From the NCBI GenBank assembly GCA_024763595.1, contig JANTFK010000194.1, forward strand, positions 1 through 6,556: a DNA stretch of 6,556 nucleotides, given 5' to 3'. The notes under the pieces are model-generated. The model saw only the letters and a program-made list of their open reading frames with translations, was not told the DNA's origin and made no database searches. Of the stretch, positions 1 through 6,358 are shown piece after piece. Each line of letters starts with the position of its first letter. The first letter of the stretch is position 1. This stretch comes from Bacteroidales bacterium. Its GTDB lineage: Bacteria > Bacteroidota > Bacteroidia > Bacteroidales > GCA-2748055. A program made the position numbers and the translations under genes.

Positions 1-998
1 ACCACCTGAAACTCCAGTTGTTTCCCTGTAAAATTGGAGAGCCACCGGGGGATCTTCACCCTGCCAATATCATCACATGACACCTGATGTGTACATGATT
101 CCAGGATCAGGACCTTATCTCCGTTCTGCAACCTGGCCAGATGGGGGGTCCCTTTCAGATAATTATCAAAATCCCCTTTATAACGGGCCAGTACCGTACT
201 GAAACTGGTCAGGGGAATATCGTCAGGTACGGATGCATCGGCCTTTTTAAAAACCTGGCTGTCGGTAATGACCAGTGATGGTCTGGGTTGCAGCCGTTTA
301 AGCAGGGTGTCAACCTCACGCTCCTTGACCACTACCGCAATGGCATCATTATCCAGAATATCCCTGATGGCCTGTATCTGGGGGAGGATCATCCTTCCTT
401 CGGGCGCCTCTTCATCTATGGGGGTGATCAGCAGGACCAGGTCCCCCTGTGCAATAATATCACCCACCATGGATCTGGAGAGGTATGCGGTTTCAGGTAT
501 GGCCGTTCTGATCTGCCCGATAAGTGCTTCCACATTGTGCGGCTGGCGTGCGGAAAACTCTAAAACATCATGGTGCGTATCCTTTTCCACCTTTTCCCTG
601 AACTCACGGGAAACCGGTTCTTCATCCGATTTATTGTGCAACACCAGGTAGGGTACTTCCCATTTATCCAGTTCTTCAATGACGGACCGCTCTTCCTGAT
701 TAAACCGGTTCCCGGCCAGGACAAGGATCCCCAGATCAATGGTCCGGATCATTTCCCTGGTCCTGGCAACCCGTTTCCTGCCCAGTTCACCGGTATCATC
801 AGTACCGGCTGTATCGATCATCACGACCGGACCAATATCCGGGATCTCCATAGACTTCCTGACGGGGTCGGTGGTGGTGCCCGGTTCAGCAGAGACGATG
901 GCTACATCCTGTCCCGCAAGGCAATTGATCAGTGATGATTTGCCATTGTTCCTCCTGCCGAAAATCCCGATATGTGGTTTGGCATCCCGTCCCTTCAT
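1..998 (-). CDS. hydF: [FeFe]-hydrogenase maturation GTPase HydF (3' end cut off by the window)
   Basis: HydF is the cytoplasmic scaffold that carries the 2Fe precursor of the H-cluster and delivers it to the [FeFe]-hydrogenase; the radical-SAM enzymes HydE and HydG are its usual partners. About 332 codons are visible. An N-terminal Ras-like GTPase domain has the P-loop GRRNNGKSS (residues 14-22), a GTTTDP G2 region (40-45), DTAG (62-65), NKSD (122-125) and SAR (149-151). The HydF-type dimerisation domain follows (about 175-270). The start of the cluster-binding domain shows the CxH part of the family's iron-sulfur motif as CTH at 302-304; the later HCxxC part would lie beyond the left edge. 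The ATG at 998 overlaps the aspA stop codon as ATGA, and AGGGA lies six bases before it, which supports this start. Recognised from motifs and overall pattern; near certain. hydE and hydG are not in the window. Confidence 0.95.
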   Translation of the reverse strand, partial: MKGRDAKPHIGIFGRRNNGKSSLINCLAGQDVAIVSAEPGTTTDPVRKSMEIPDIGPVVMIDTAGTDDTGELGRKRVARTREMIRTIDLGILVLAGNRFNQEERSVIEELDKWEVPYLVLHNKSDEEPVSREFREKVEKDTHHDVLEFSARQPHNVEALIGQIRTAIPETAYLSRSMVGDIIAQGDLVLLITPIDEEAPEGRMILPQIQAIRDILDNDAIAVVVKEREVDTLLKRLQPRPSLVITDSQVFKKADASVPDDIPLTSFSTVLARYKGDFDNYLKGTPHLARLQNGDKVLILESCTHQVSCDDIGRVKIPRWLSNFTGKQLEFQV

Positions 999-2443
999 AG
1001 CACATCCCTGATATCATCCATGGTAAATCCCTTTTTCAACAGGTTATCCGGTTCCATCAACTGCTTCAGTTTCGCACCATCCAGGACCTTCAGAGCTTCA
1101 TTGGCTGTGAAGATGTCCTCGCCGCTCTTCTGCATGCGTTTGGCAATATCCGCAGCACGGTTATAACCGATCAGGGGTGAAAGCGCAGTGGTTACTGCCG
1201 GACTGGTAAAGAGCCGCCGGGCGGCCACACCGGTATTCACCTCCAGGCCATGGAGCATTTTATCCCGGAGGGTCTGGTTCATGGAGATCATCAACTTCAG
1301 GCTTTCAATCATGGCCAGGCCGATTTCGGGCAGATAGGCATTCAGTTCCAGGCATCCCTGTGCACAAAGCGCGGTTATTTTCTGGTCATTGGCATAGATC
1401 CGGTGGGCAGAGGTGATCACATACTCAGGAATGACCGGATTGATCTTACCCGGCATAATGGAACTCCCTACCTGTCGTGCGGGCAATACGATCTCCCGGC
1501 TGTTTCCGCCACTCGATGCCAGCAGCCGCAGGTCCGAGACCATCTTTTCCAGGTTTACTGCATGGGCTTTCAGAATGGCATGCACTTCCACCCATTTGTC
1601 CAGGTTACTGGTGGCATCCGGCAGGTTCTCATGTTGCGTCACAGGCAGGGAGGTGAGTTTCTTGAGCATGGGAACCACCTCCATGATATAAAAACGCGGG
1701 ATGGATATACCGGTACCGGTGGCGCCACCTCCCAGGTTAACCATTTTGATGCGTTCAAATCCTTTGGAAACTCTCCACCAATCCCGGGAGAGCGCTTCAC
1801 TATATGTACTGAACAGGTGACCAAAGGTGGACGGAACTGCTTCCTGCATCTGGGTAAAGCCCAGGCGCAGGGCATTCCGGTATTGGGTTTCAAGTTGTTC
1901 AACAGCGAAACGGGTCCGGTTGATCGCTTCTTCCAGTTCATTCAGTAACTGCATGGTGGCCACGGTCAGTGCCGTGGGGATCACATCGTTGGTGGATTGA
2001 AAAATATTGGCTGTTTCGATGGGATCAATATGGTCATATTCTCCCGGTTCCCTGCCCACTCCCCTGAGGGCAACATTGGTAATAATTTCGTTAATATTCA
2101 GGTTAATACTTGTGCCTGCCCCTCCCTGTACGGCAGGCACAATAAAGTGTTCAAAATAGGAACCTGATGAAACCTCGGAAGCAGCTGTTTCCAACACTCC
2201 CAGTATTTTGTCATCGGGAATCCTGAGATGCGCGATCATATCGGGATGCTCCTTCACCAGGGCATGCCTCAGTTTTTTTACTGTACGGTAGCAGGCCAGT
2301 TTGACAGTCCCGGTGGCCCTGTACCATTCCACCGGGAAAGGGACCTGGTTGGAAAAATTCTCCCGTGCACGATACGAGTGGACACCGAAAAGTGCCTCTG
2401 CGGGAATGGAAACCTCTCCAATGATATCTTTTTCAGTACGCAT
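995..2443 (-). CDS. aspA: Aspartate ammonia-lyase (aspartase), hyd-linked
   Basis: Predicted cytoplasmic homotetrameric lyase of the aspartase/fumarase superfamily, catalysing L-aspartate to fumarate plus ammonia. At 482 aa it has the usual family length (E. coli AspA is 478). Visible motifs are the opening EKDIIGEVSIPAEALFGVHS, QGGAGTS (106-112), QSTND (149-153), the region TQMQEAVP (197-204), and the signature loop GSSIMPGKIN (326-335), with the likely catalytic serine at 327 and the carboxylate-binding Lys333 and Asn335. Gln198 sits where E. coli AspA has Gln and fumarases have His, which favours aspartase over fumarase. Phe196 replaces the usual Arg of GRTQ/GRTH. The start fits the family N-terminus; no Shine-Dalgarno is visible. 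A strong terminator just upstream implies its own promoter in 2444-2480, where only a weak box (TATTTTTA, minus strand, 2465-2472) is seen. The ATGA overlap with hydF points to a supply of ammonia or fumarate tied to hydrogenase maturation; that role is inference. Confidence 0.92.
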   Translation of the reverse strand: MRTEKDIIGEVSIPAEALFGVHSYRARENFSNQVPFPVEWYRATGTVKLACYRTVKKLRHALVKEHPDMIAHLRIPDDKILGVLETAASEVSSGSYFEHFIVPAVQGGAGTSINLNINEIITNVALRGVGREPGEYDHIDPIETANIFQSTNDVIPTALTVATMQLLNELEEAINRTRFAVEQLETQYRNALRLGFTQMQEAVPSTFGHLFSTYSEALSRDWWRVSKGFERIKMVNLGGGATGTGISIPRFYIMEVVPMLKKLTSLPVTQHENLPDATSNLDKWVEVHAILKAHAVNLEKMVSDLRLLASSGGNSREIVLPARQVGSSIMPGKINPVIPEYVITSAHRIYANDQKITALCAQGCLELNAYLPEIGLAMIESLKLMISMNQTLRDKMLHGLEVNTGVAARRLFTSPAVTTALSPLIGYNRAADIAKRMQKSGEDIFTANEALKVLDGAKLKQLMEPDNLLKKGFTMDDIRDVL

Positions 2444-2480
2444 CCGATGAATATGAAATGATCATAAAAATAGGTTAATA

Positions 2481-2520
2481 AAACAAAAAACCCGCACGAT
2501 CCGAAGAGTTCTCATGCGGG
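2481..2520 (-). terminator. Rho-independent terminator of the barrel-protein transcript
   Basis: Read on the minus strand, CCCGCATGA pairs with TCGTGCGGG (nine pairs, one G.T wobble) around a 12-base loop, and the stem is followed directly by TTTTTTGTTTT. It lies 21 bases after the stop codon of the 2542-3189 gene and 37 bases before the aspA start. It therefore ends the upstream barrel-protein transcript and insulates aspA-hydF from it. On the plus strand there is no T-run after the stem, so it acts in one direction. Confidence 0.85.
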
Positions 2521-2541
2521 CTGTGTTTCTGATCCTGCATA

Positions 2542-3189
2542 TTAGTTTTGCGAAAGCCTCAGGATAATCCCACCGGAAAATTCTCCCTGGAAAGGAGTGA
2601 TCCGGGTGTAGACATTGGTACCGCAGCTGCTTCCGCCCGTCCCGATACCGCATCCGAAACCAAAACCGTCAAATACCATCGGTAACATCATGCTTCCCTG
2701 CAACCTGATCCCCAGAAAGTCTGTTAACCATAGCTTCACTCCCGCTCCCACAGTGGCACTGAACTGGGCCTTGGTGTTCAGGACATTTGTTTTCGGATCC
2801 CATATGACCATCCCCATTCCAACAGTGGCAAATGGTGCTGCACGTCCAAAGTCCACCTGCTGCAGTCCGCCTACATGGATGTAATTGGAACTGAAAGGTA
2901 TGGGATCACTGGGCTGACCGATAAAAGCGGGCCAGTATGTACCTTTCGTATCGGAACGCATATAGGAGATCTCAGCAAAGGTGGTGGAAGATAATCCAAC
3001 GGCAATCTTTCCTCCATAGTTCGGGGCATCCACGATTCTGAAATCACCATCGTAAAGCCTGGCGGTCCCATGCAACTGCCATCCGTAAAATCCGTTTAGC
3101 TCAATATCCTGGGCGGAGAGATCCCGGACAGAGATCAGGACGGTAATGATTATAATGACTAAAAAGAGTTTGTTCTGTTTGGGTTTCAT
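2542..3189 (-). CDS. Secreted small outer-membrane beta-barrel protein, family uncertain
   Basis: A 215-aa protein with a signal peptide: a Lys-containing N-terminus (MKPKQNK), a hydrophobic core at residues 8-20, and probable cleavage after SAQ (residue 27) or just before it. The mature part of about 188 residues alternates polar and hydrophobic residues in short strands separated by Gly/Asp/Ser/Pro loops, as in 8-stranded outer-membrane barrels. Strand-like stretches include KIAVGLSS, FAEISYMRSD, FATVGMGMVIW, AQFSATVGAGVKLWL, LGIRLQGSMMLP and a closing EFSGGIILRLSQN. A Gly-rich loop at 174-190 holds the protein's only two cysteines (C180 and C189). It resembles small porin-type (OmpW/OmpA-barrel-like) proteins by layout only; no specific family was recognised and no substrate can be named. 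It is preceded, 70 bases away, by another barrel gene on the same strand and followed by a terminator, so it is probably the last gene of that transcript. Confidence 0.8.
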   Translation of the reverse strand: MKPKQNKLFLVIIIITVLISVRDLSAQDIELNGFYGWQLHGTARLYDGDFRIVDAPNYGGKIAVGLSSTTFAEISYMRSDTKGTYWPAFIGQPSDPIPFSSNYIHVGGLQQVDFGRAAPFATVGMGMVIWDPKTNVLNTKAQFSATVGAGVKLWLTDFLGIRLQGSMMLPMVFDGFGFGCGIGTGGSSCGTNVYTRITPFQGEFSGGIILRLSQN

Positions 3190-3259
3190 AGCTGATTGGA
3201 ATTGGTACGGGTATATAACGAATGAAATACAAAACAGTTCGAAATGATACCGGTTGAAT

Positions 3260-3985
3260 CTAATGGTCCCCCGCTTTTTCCTCTATAAAGGGGAATGCTG
3301 CACCGAACTGAATGGCTGAATTAAGGGCTGGATCACCGGGATTTCCCCTGATCATATCCACAAACCCCATGTTGTACCGCCCGTAAAGAATCACTCCCTT
3401 CCCCGCAATGGGTTTGGAGAGCATATAGGAAACATCGATCACCCAGCCAAGATCCACAGGGCTGAGTTCATCCCTGATATCCACTTCAGTAGTAAGAACA
3501 GCTTCATTGATGGGGCTGGATTTGTATGTGTCTGCTGCATTTATCAGGAAACTGATCTGGGGGCCGCTGGAGATTCTGAGCTTTTCTGTCAGGTGAAACC
3601 TCAGCAGTACCGGTATATCGACATAGATCAGTTTCCGGTCCGTGGAACTCGGATCCACCAGCAGTTCATCCAGGGCGGGATTGCCGGTGGTCAGGATGGG
3701 CACATCTTTTACTCCCCGTGGTGCAAGTGGTAAAAACTCGGGTGTCAGGAACAAACGGTCGGTCAGCTTAATATTATTGATCAGTCCGAAATTGGGCCCG
3801 GGCCTGTTGTGTCCCTCTTCCACATTGGTAATCATGGAGTAGGTAGCCCCTGCCTTCAGACTGAAATAAAAGTGTTCACTGGCCACTTTCTCTCCGAAGA
3901 TCAGAACCAGCAGGGCTGCCTGACCCCGTACCACACCGGTTGATAACACCAATAATAGCAAAGATGTGTAAATAATACTTTTCAT
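3260..3985 (-). CDS. PorT-like outer-membrane beta-barrel protein
   Basis: A 241-aa predicted outer-membrane protein. The signal peptide covers residues 1 to about 21 (MKSIIYTSLLLLVLSTGVVRG). The mature protein appears to begin QAALLVLIFGEKVASE and leads into FYFSLKAGATYSMIT, a pattern I associate with Bacteroidota proteins of the PorT-like 'outer membrane protein beta-barrel' group (PF13568 type). Later stretches fit the same fold: FGLINNIKLTDRLFLTPEFLPL (a long strand pair, 66-87), KLIYVDIPVLLRFHL (118-132), LRISSGPQISFLINA (136-150), VDLGWVIDVSYML (177-189), VILYGRYNMGFVDM (198-211) and the last strand IQFGAAFPF (225-233). The YVDIPVLLRF motif is very common in this family. The specific role is unknown; the family name does not imply a part in type IX secretion. 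It is the first gene of a probable two-gene unit and is divergent from the DUF4421-like gene, with 115 bases between. Confidence 0.82.
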   Translation of the reverse strand: MKSIIYTSLLLLVLSTGVVRGQAALLVLIFGEKVASEHFYFSLKAGATYSMITNVEEGHNRPGPNFGLINNIKLTDRLFLTPEFLPLAPRGVKDVPILTTGNPALDELLVDPSSTDRKLIYVDIPVLLRFHLTEKLRISSGPQISFLINAADTYKSSPINEAVLTTEVDIRDELSPVDLGWVIDVSYMLSKPIAGKGVILYGRYNMGFVDMIRGNPGDPALNSAIQFGAAFPFIEEKAGDH

Positions 3986-4100
3986 AGATGAATCGGATTA
4001 ATCCCCTCGTCGATTAACTATTCGGCAATGTGCGTAAATATATGAAAAATTGAAACTTAATGATGCCAGATGATTTAATAACAATGCTATTTTTGTTTAG
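3986..4100. promoter_or_regulatory. Divergent promoter region between two barrel-protein genes
   Basis: This A/T-rich gap must hold the start signals of both flanking genes. Plus strand: TATTTTTG at 4088-4095 matches the Bacteroidota -7 consensus TAnnTTTG exactly, but it lies only five bases before the ATG at 4101 and has no TTG at the expected -33 spacing. Minus strand: TATATTTA (plus-strand 4035-4042) matches five of six fixed positions, 50 bases before the ATG at 3985, also without a clear -33 box. A perfect 10-base palindrome, GGATTAATCC, lies at 3995-4004 in the presumed leader of the minus-strand gene, and a related CGATTAAC follows at 4011-4018. These could form an operator, but a palindrome this short can occur by chance. 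The region's role as a promoter is safe; the individual boxes are weak. Confidence 0.45.
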
Positions 4101-5171
4101 ATGAAATGGCAGATCTTTATCATTCTAAGCATACCGTTGTTTGTTTTACCTCATCGGTATGCTGCAGCACAATTGTTTGATGAAGAGAACAGTGTCAAGT
4201 ATGATACCAACTATATTCGCGTATACAGGGATGAGTTGACCACCAGGATCTACCTCTCCAGGAAGCAGAACGGCTATGCGCTATCAGAAAGAGTGCTATC
4301 CCCGGGTCTGAAGTACAGAACCAATGACAACCTGATGCTGGGTGTGGGATATACATACAGCTTCCTTACCATTAACCTGGCCCTGAAAATGCCCTTTATC
4401 AATACAGATGATGAGATCTATGGATCTTCCAGGTACATAGACCTGACAACCCATACCATGTTCAGGAGCTTCCTGATCGATGCCTATTTCCAATGGAACA
4501 AAGGGTATTATCTCTCCAATCCCGTTGACGTTATTCCGGGTTGGGACCCGGAAAGCCCACTGCCCATGAGGGGTGATTTACGCACTAGCCTGGTGGGGAT
4601 CAATCTGCAGCATTTGTTCAACTCGGAACGCTACTCATACAAGGCTGCTTTTCATCAGAATGAGTTCCAGCGGCGAAGTGCCGGATCACCTATTGCTGGT
4701 GTGGAAGCTTACTGGCTACTTGGTATGGCCGATTCGCTGATTGTCCCGCCACTGAGTGGTAAAGTGCAATATTTGAACAGGGAGCCGTTTAATCAGGCGG
4801 ACCAGCTTAACATCGGGGTGAACGGAGGATATGCCTATACGTTTGTATGGGATGAAAGGTTCTATGCTTCACTTGCCTTCATGGTCGGGCTGTCCGGTGG
4901 TTATCATCTGTTACACAGTACTGCAGCGTCCCTCACATACAGCAAAGGTCTTACTGCCGGGATCAACAGCCTGACCCGGATATCCCTGGGCTATAACAGT
5001 GCAAAATATTATGTGGGTTTGAGTTTTGTCGGATTCTCAATGAGCACCCTGGTAGGGGATCCGGGTGACTGGATAACCTACAATACCGGTAACATCAGGA
5101 TCAATGTGGTTAAGCGGTTCCGGCTTAAACGCTCCATCCGGATCCTGCGCCCGGATCTCTGGGTATTTTAA
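4101..5171 (+). CDS. DUF4421-like predicted outer-membrane protein
   Basis: A 356-aa secreted protein of unknown function. The signal peptide has a hydrophobic core at residues 4-16 and probable cleavage at AAA-Q (23/24). The mature N-terminus has DTNYIRVYRDELTTRIYLSRK (35-55), then LKYRTNDNLMLGVGYTYSFLTINLALKMPF (70-99), YFQWNKGYYL (129-138), FNSERYSYKAAFHQNEFQRRSAGS (173-196), LGMADSLIVPP (207-217) and NIGVNGGYAYTFVW (237-250). That order of motifs is what I recognise as the Bacteroidota DUF4421 family, thought to form a beta-barrel. Amphipathic strands continue to the C-terminus, and the protein ends in Phe, as many barrels do. No Shine-Dalgarno is seen; the ATG at 4101 is fixed by the signal peptide because the next Met is at residue 80. 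It converges on the D15-type gene with a 14-base gap. Family call fairly sure, function unknown. Confidence 0.8.
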   Translation: MKWQIFIILSIPLFVLPHRYAAAQLFDEENSVKYDTNYIRVYRDELTTRIYLSRKQNGYALSERVLSPGLKYRTNDNLMLGVGYTYSFLTINLALKMPFINTDDEIYGSSRYIDLTTHTMFRSFLIDAYFQWNKGYYLSNPVDVIPGWDPESPLPMRGDLRTSLVGINLQHLFNSERYSYKAAFHQNEFQRRSAGSPIAGVEAYWLLGMADSLIVPPLSGKVQYLNREPFNQADQLNIGVNGGYAYTFVWDERFYASLAFMVGLSGGYHLLHSTAASLTYSKGLTAGINSLTRISLGYNSAKYYVGLSFVGFSMSTLVGDPGDWITYNTGNIRINVVKRFRLKRSIRILRPDLWVF

Positions 5172-5185
5172 CTGAGCACTGCGCA

Positions 5186-6358
5186 TTAAAACGCCTGGTT
5201 GAAGTTAAAATAGATCCCGGTGGTTTCGCGCCCAATGCCATAATCGAGGCGCAGGTTCATACGGGGCTGAAGCTCAAACCTGTACCCGACGCCAAAGTTG
5301 GGTAACCATCCATTATTATTTTGGGTGAGGTCCTCGCGGTTAAAAATAGTACCAGACCCGATCCAGGCCACTGCGCCATGTTTTCCCAGGCTGCCGTCGC
5401 TTTTCAGGAAGGTATGACGGTATTCGGCAAGAAAATAGAACATTCCTTTGTCCCGGAACCTGCCCCACGTATATCCCCTCAAATCAAACGGGGTTCCCAG
5501 CATGGACATTTCACCATAAGGCACATTCCCTTTTCCGATCCTTGTCTTCGCCTGCAGGGCTATTGTCATCCCGGGCCGTTTAACAGTCAGGAAGTGCCTG
5601 TAATCGACCAGATAGATCTGATAGTTATTGTCACCACCCAGGGCTGTGGTATAGAATGTTGCCCGCAGATCCACATATACTCCGGTCCGGGCATCCACCG
5701 GAATATCCCGGGAGTCGTACCGTGCAATCAGGCCCAATCCCGAATTCAGGGGCCTGTCATTGAAATCCCTGTAGTAGGGATCGCTGGCCACACCTTCACT
5801 GGCCTCACTTCCTCCGGTATAATTGTAATCCACATTGAGTCCTACAAACAGGTTCTTCTTAACCTGGTAAAGAAACCGGGGATTGATCCACCACCATTTC
5901 CTGTTGTAGGCTGTGGTGCTGTCTGATTTGGGTACCGTCATACCGTTCTCATAGCCCACTCCCCAATAGTGGTCCGGCATGTCTTTGTACCAGAAATCAC
6001 CATAGATCCTCAACTTATCCCCAAACCAGTAAGAGGTAAGTATGGCATTGGCAACAAGGGCACCTGTTGTAGTATACCCCATGGTGAAAGGCAGGGAAGA
6101 ACGCAGGATCAATGAGTCGCGGGGATTGGTTTTAAAGCTGGTCAGCCCGCCTACAGCTACCATGGCACCCAGTTCGGGTGTATATCCCGGAGCAGCGATT
6201 GGACTGATGATAAATTTACCCTGTTCCACCTTTTCAGCTTTTTTCCGGGCTTTCATGACTTTCTTTTGTTCTTTGGACAGCGATTCGGGCTCCTGTGAAT
6301 ACATCTTGCCGGTGAAGAGGACCAGGAAAGAAAAAACAGCAATCATGTATTTCATCAT
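5186..6358 (-). CDS. BamA/TamA family (D15-type) outer-membrane barrel without POTRA domains
   Basis: A 390-aa predicted 16-strand-type outer-membrane barrel. The signal peptide (MMKYMIAVFSFLVLFTGKMYSQ) is cleaved near residue 21, and a short Lys/Glu-rich stretch follows (27-48). The mature protein lacks room for the N-terminal POTRA repeats of true BamA or TamA. Family marks are GLIARYDSRDIPVDARTGVYVDL (208-230), the loop-6 motif LRGY at 293-296 within a typical LRGYTWGRFRDKGMFYFLAEYR context, the segment NFGVGYRFE (354-362), and a C-terminal strand ending in Phe (YFNFNQAF), as expected for barrels handled by the Bam complex. Such short D15 proteins are common in Bacteroidota and their substrates are generally unknown; a role in lipid or protein handling at the outer membrane is only a guess. 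Start: two adjacent ATGs (6358 and 6355) fit equally well. A weak box TATAATTG (minus strand, 6378-6385) sits 20 bases upstream. Confidence 0.88.
   Translation of the reverse strand: MMKYMIAVFSFLVLFTGKMYSQEPESLSKEQKKVMKARKKAEKVEQGKFIISPIAAPGYTPELGAMVAVGGLTSFKTNPRDSLILRSSLPFTMGYTTTGALVANAILTSYWFGDKLRIYGDFWYKDMPDHYWGVGYENGMTVPKSDSTTAYNRKWWWINPRFLYQVKKNLFVGLNVDYNYTGGSEASEGVASDPYYRDFNDRPLNSGLGLIARYDSRDIPVDARTGVYVDLRATFYTTALGGDNNYQIYLVDYRHFLTVKRPGMTIALQAKTRIGKGNVPYGEMSMLGTPFDLRGYTWGRFRDKGMFYFLAEYRHTFLKSDGSLGKHGAVAWIGSGTIFNREDLTQNNNGWLPNFGVGYRFELQPRMNLRLDYGIGRETTGIYFNFNQAF

Noticed and set aside
268..935. Overlapping plus-strand open frames opposite hydF
   Set aside because: They are antisense to a gene with clear GTPase and HydF motifs, and their translations lack any recognisable domain or credible signal.
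1250..1948. A 232-codon plus-strand open frame opposite aspA
   Set aside because: It lies wholly antisense to the aspartase gene, whose active-site motifs fix the coding strand; the predicted protein is rich in His and Gln in a way typical of shadow frames.
2465..2487. TTTG plus TATTTTTA as a full promoter for aspA
   Set aside because: The two boxes are only 11 bases apart, against about 19 expected for Bacteroidota promoters, and the upstream one lies inside the terminator T-tract.
2462..2653. A 63-codon minus-strand open frame across the terminator
   Set aside because: It overlaps the 3' end of the 2542-3189 gene in another frame and reads through the terminator hairpin; there is no start signal or recognisable protein.
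5136..5171. ATCCGG/CCGGAT hairpin as the terminator of the DUF4421-like gene
   Set aside because: It lies within the coding sequence and is followed by a mixed sequence with only a four-base T-run further on, so it is too weak to call.
5321..5926. A 201-codon plus-strand open frame opposite the D15-type gene
   Set aside because: Antisense to a well-supported barrel gene, and the translation shows no domain or membrane pattern.
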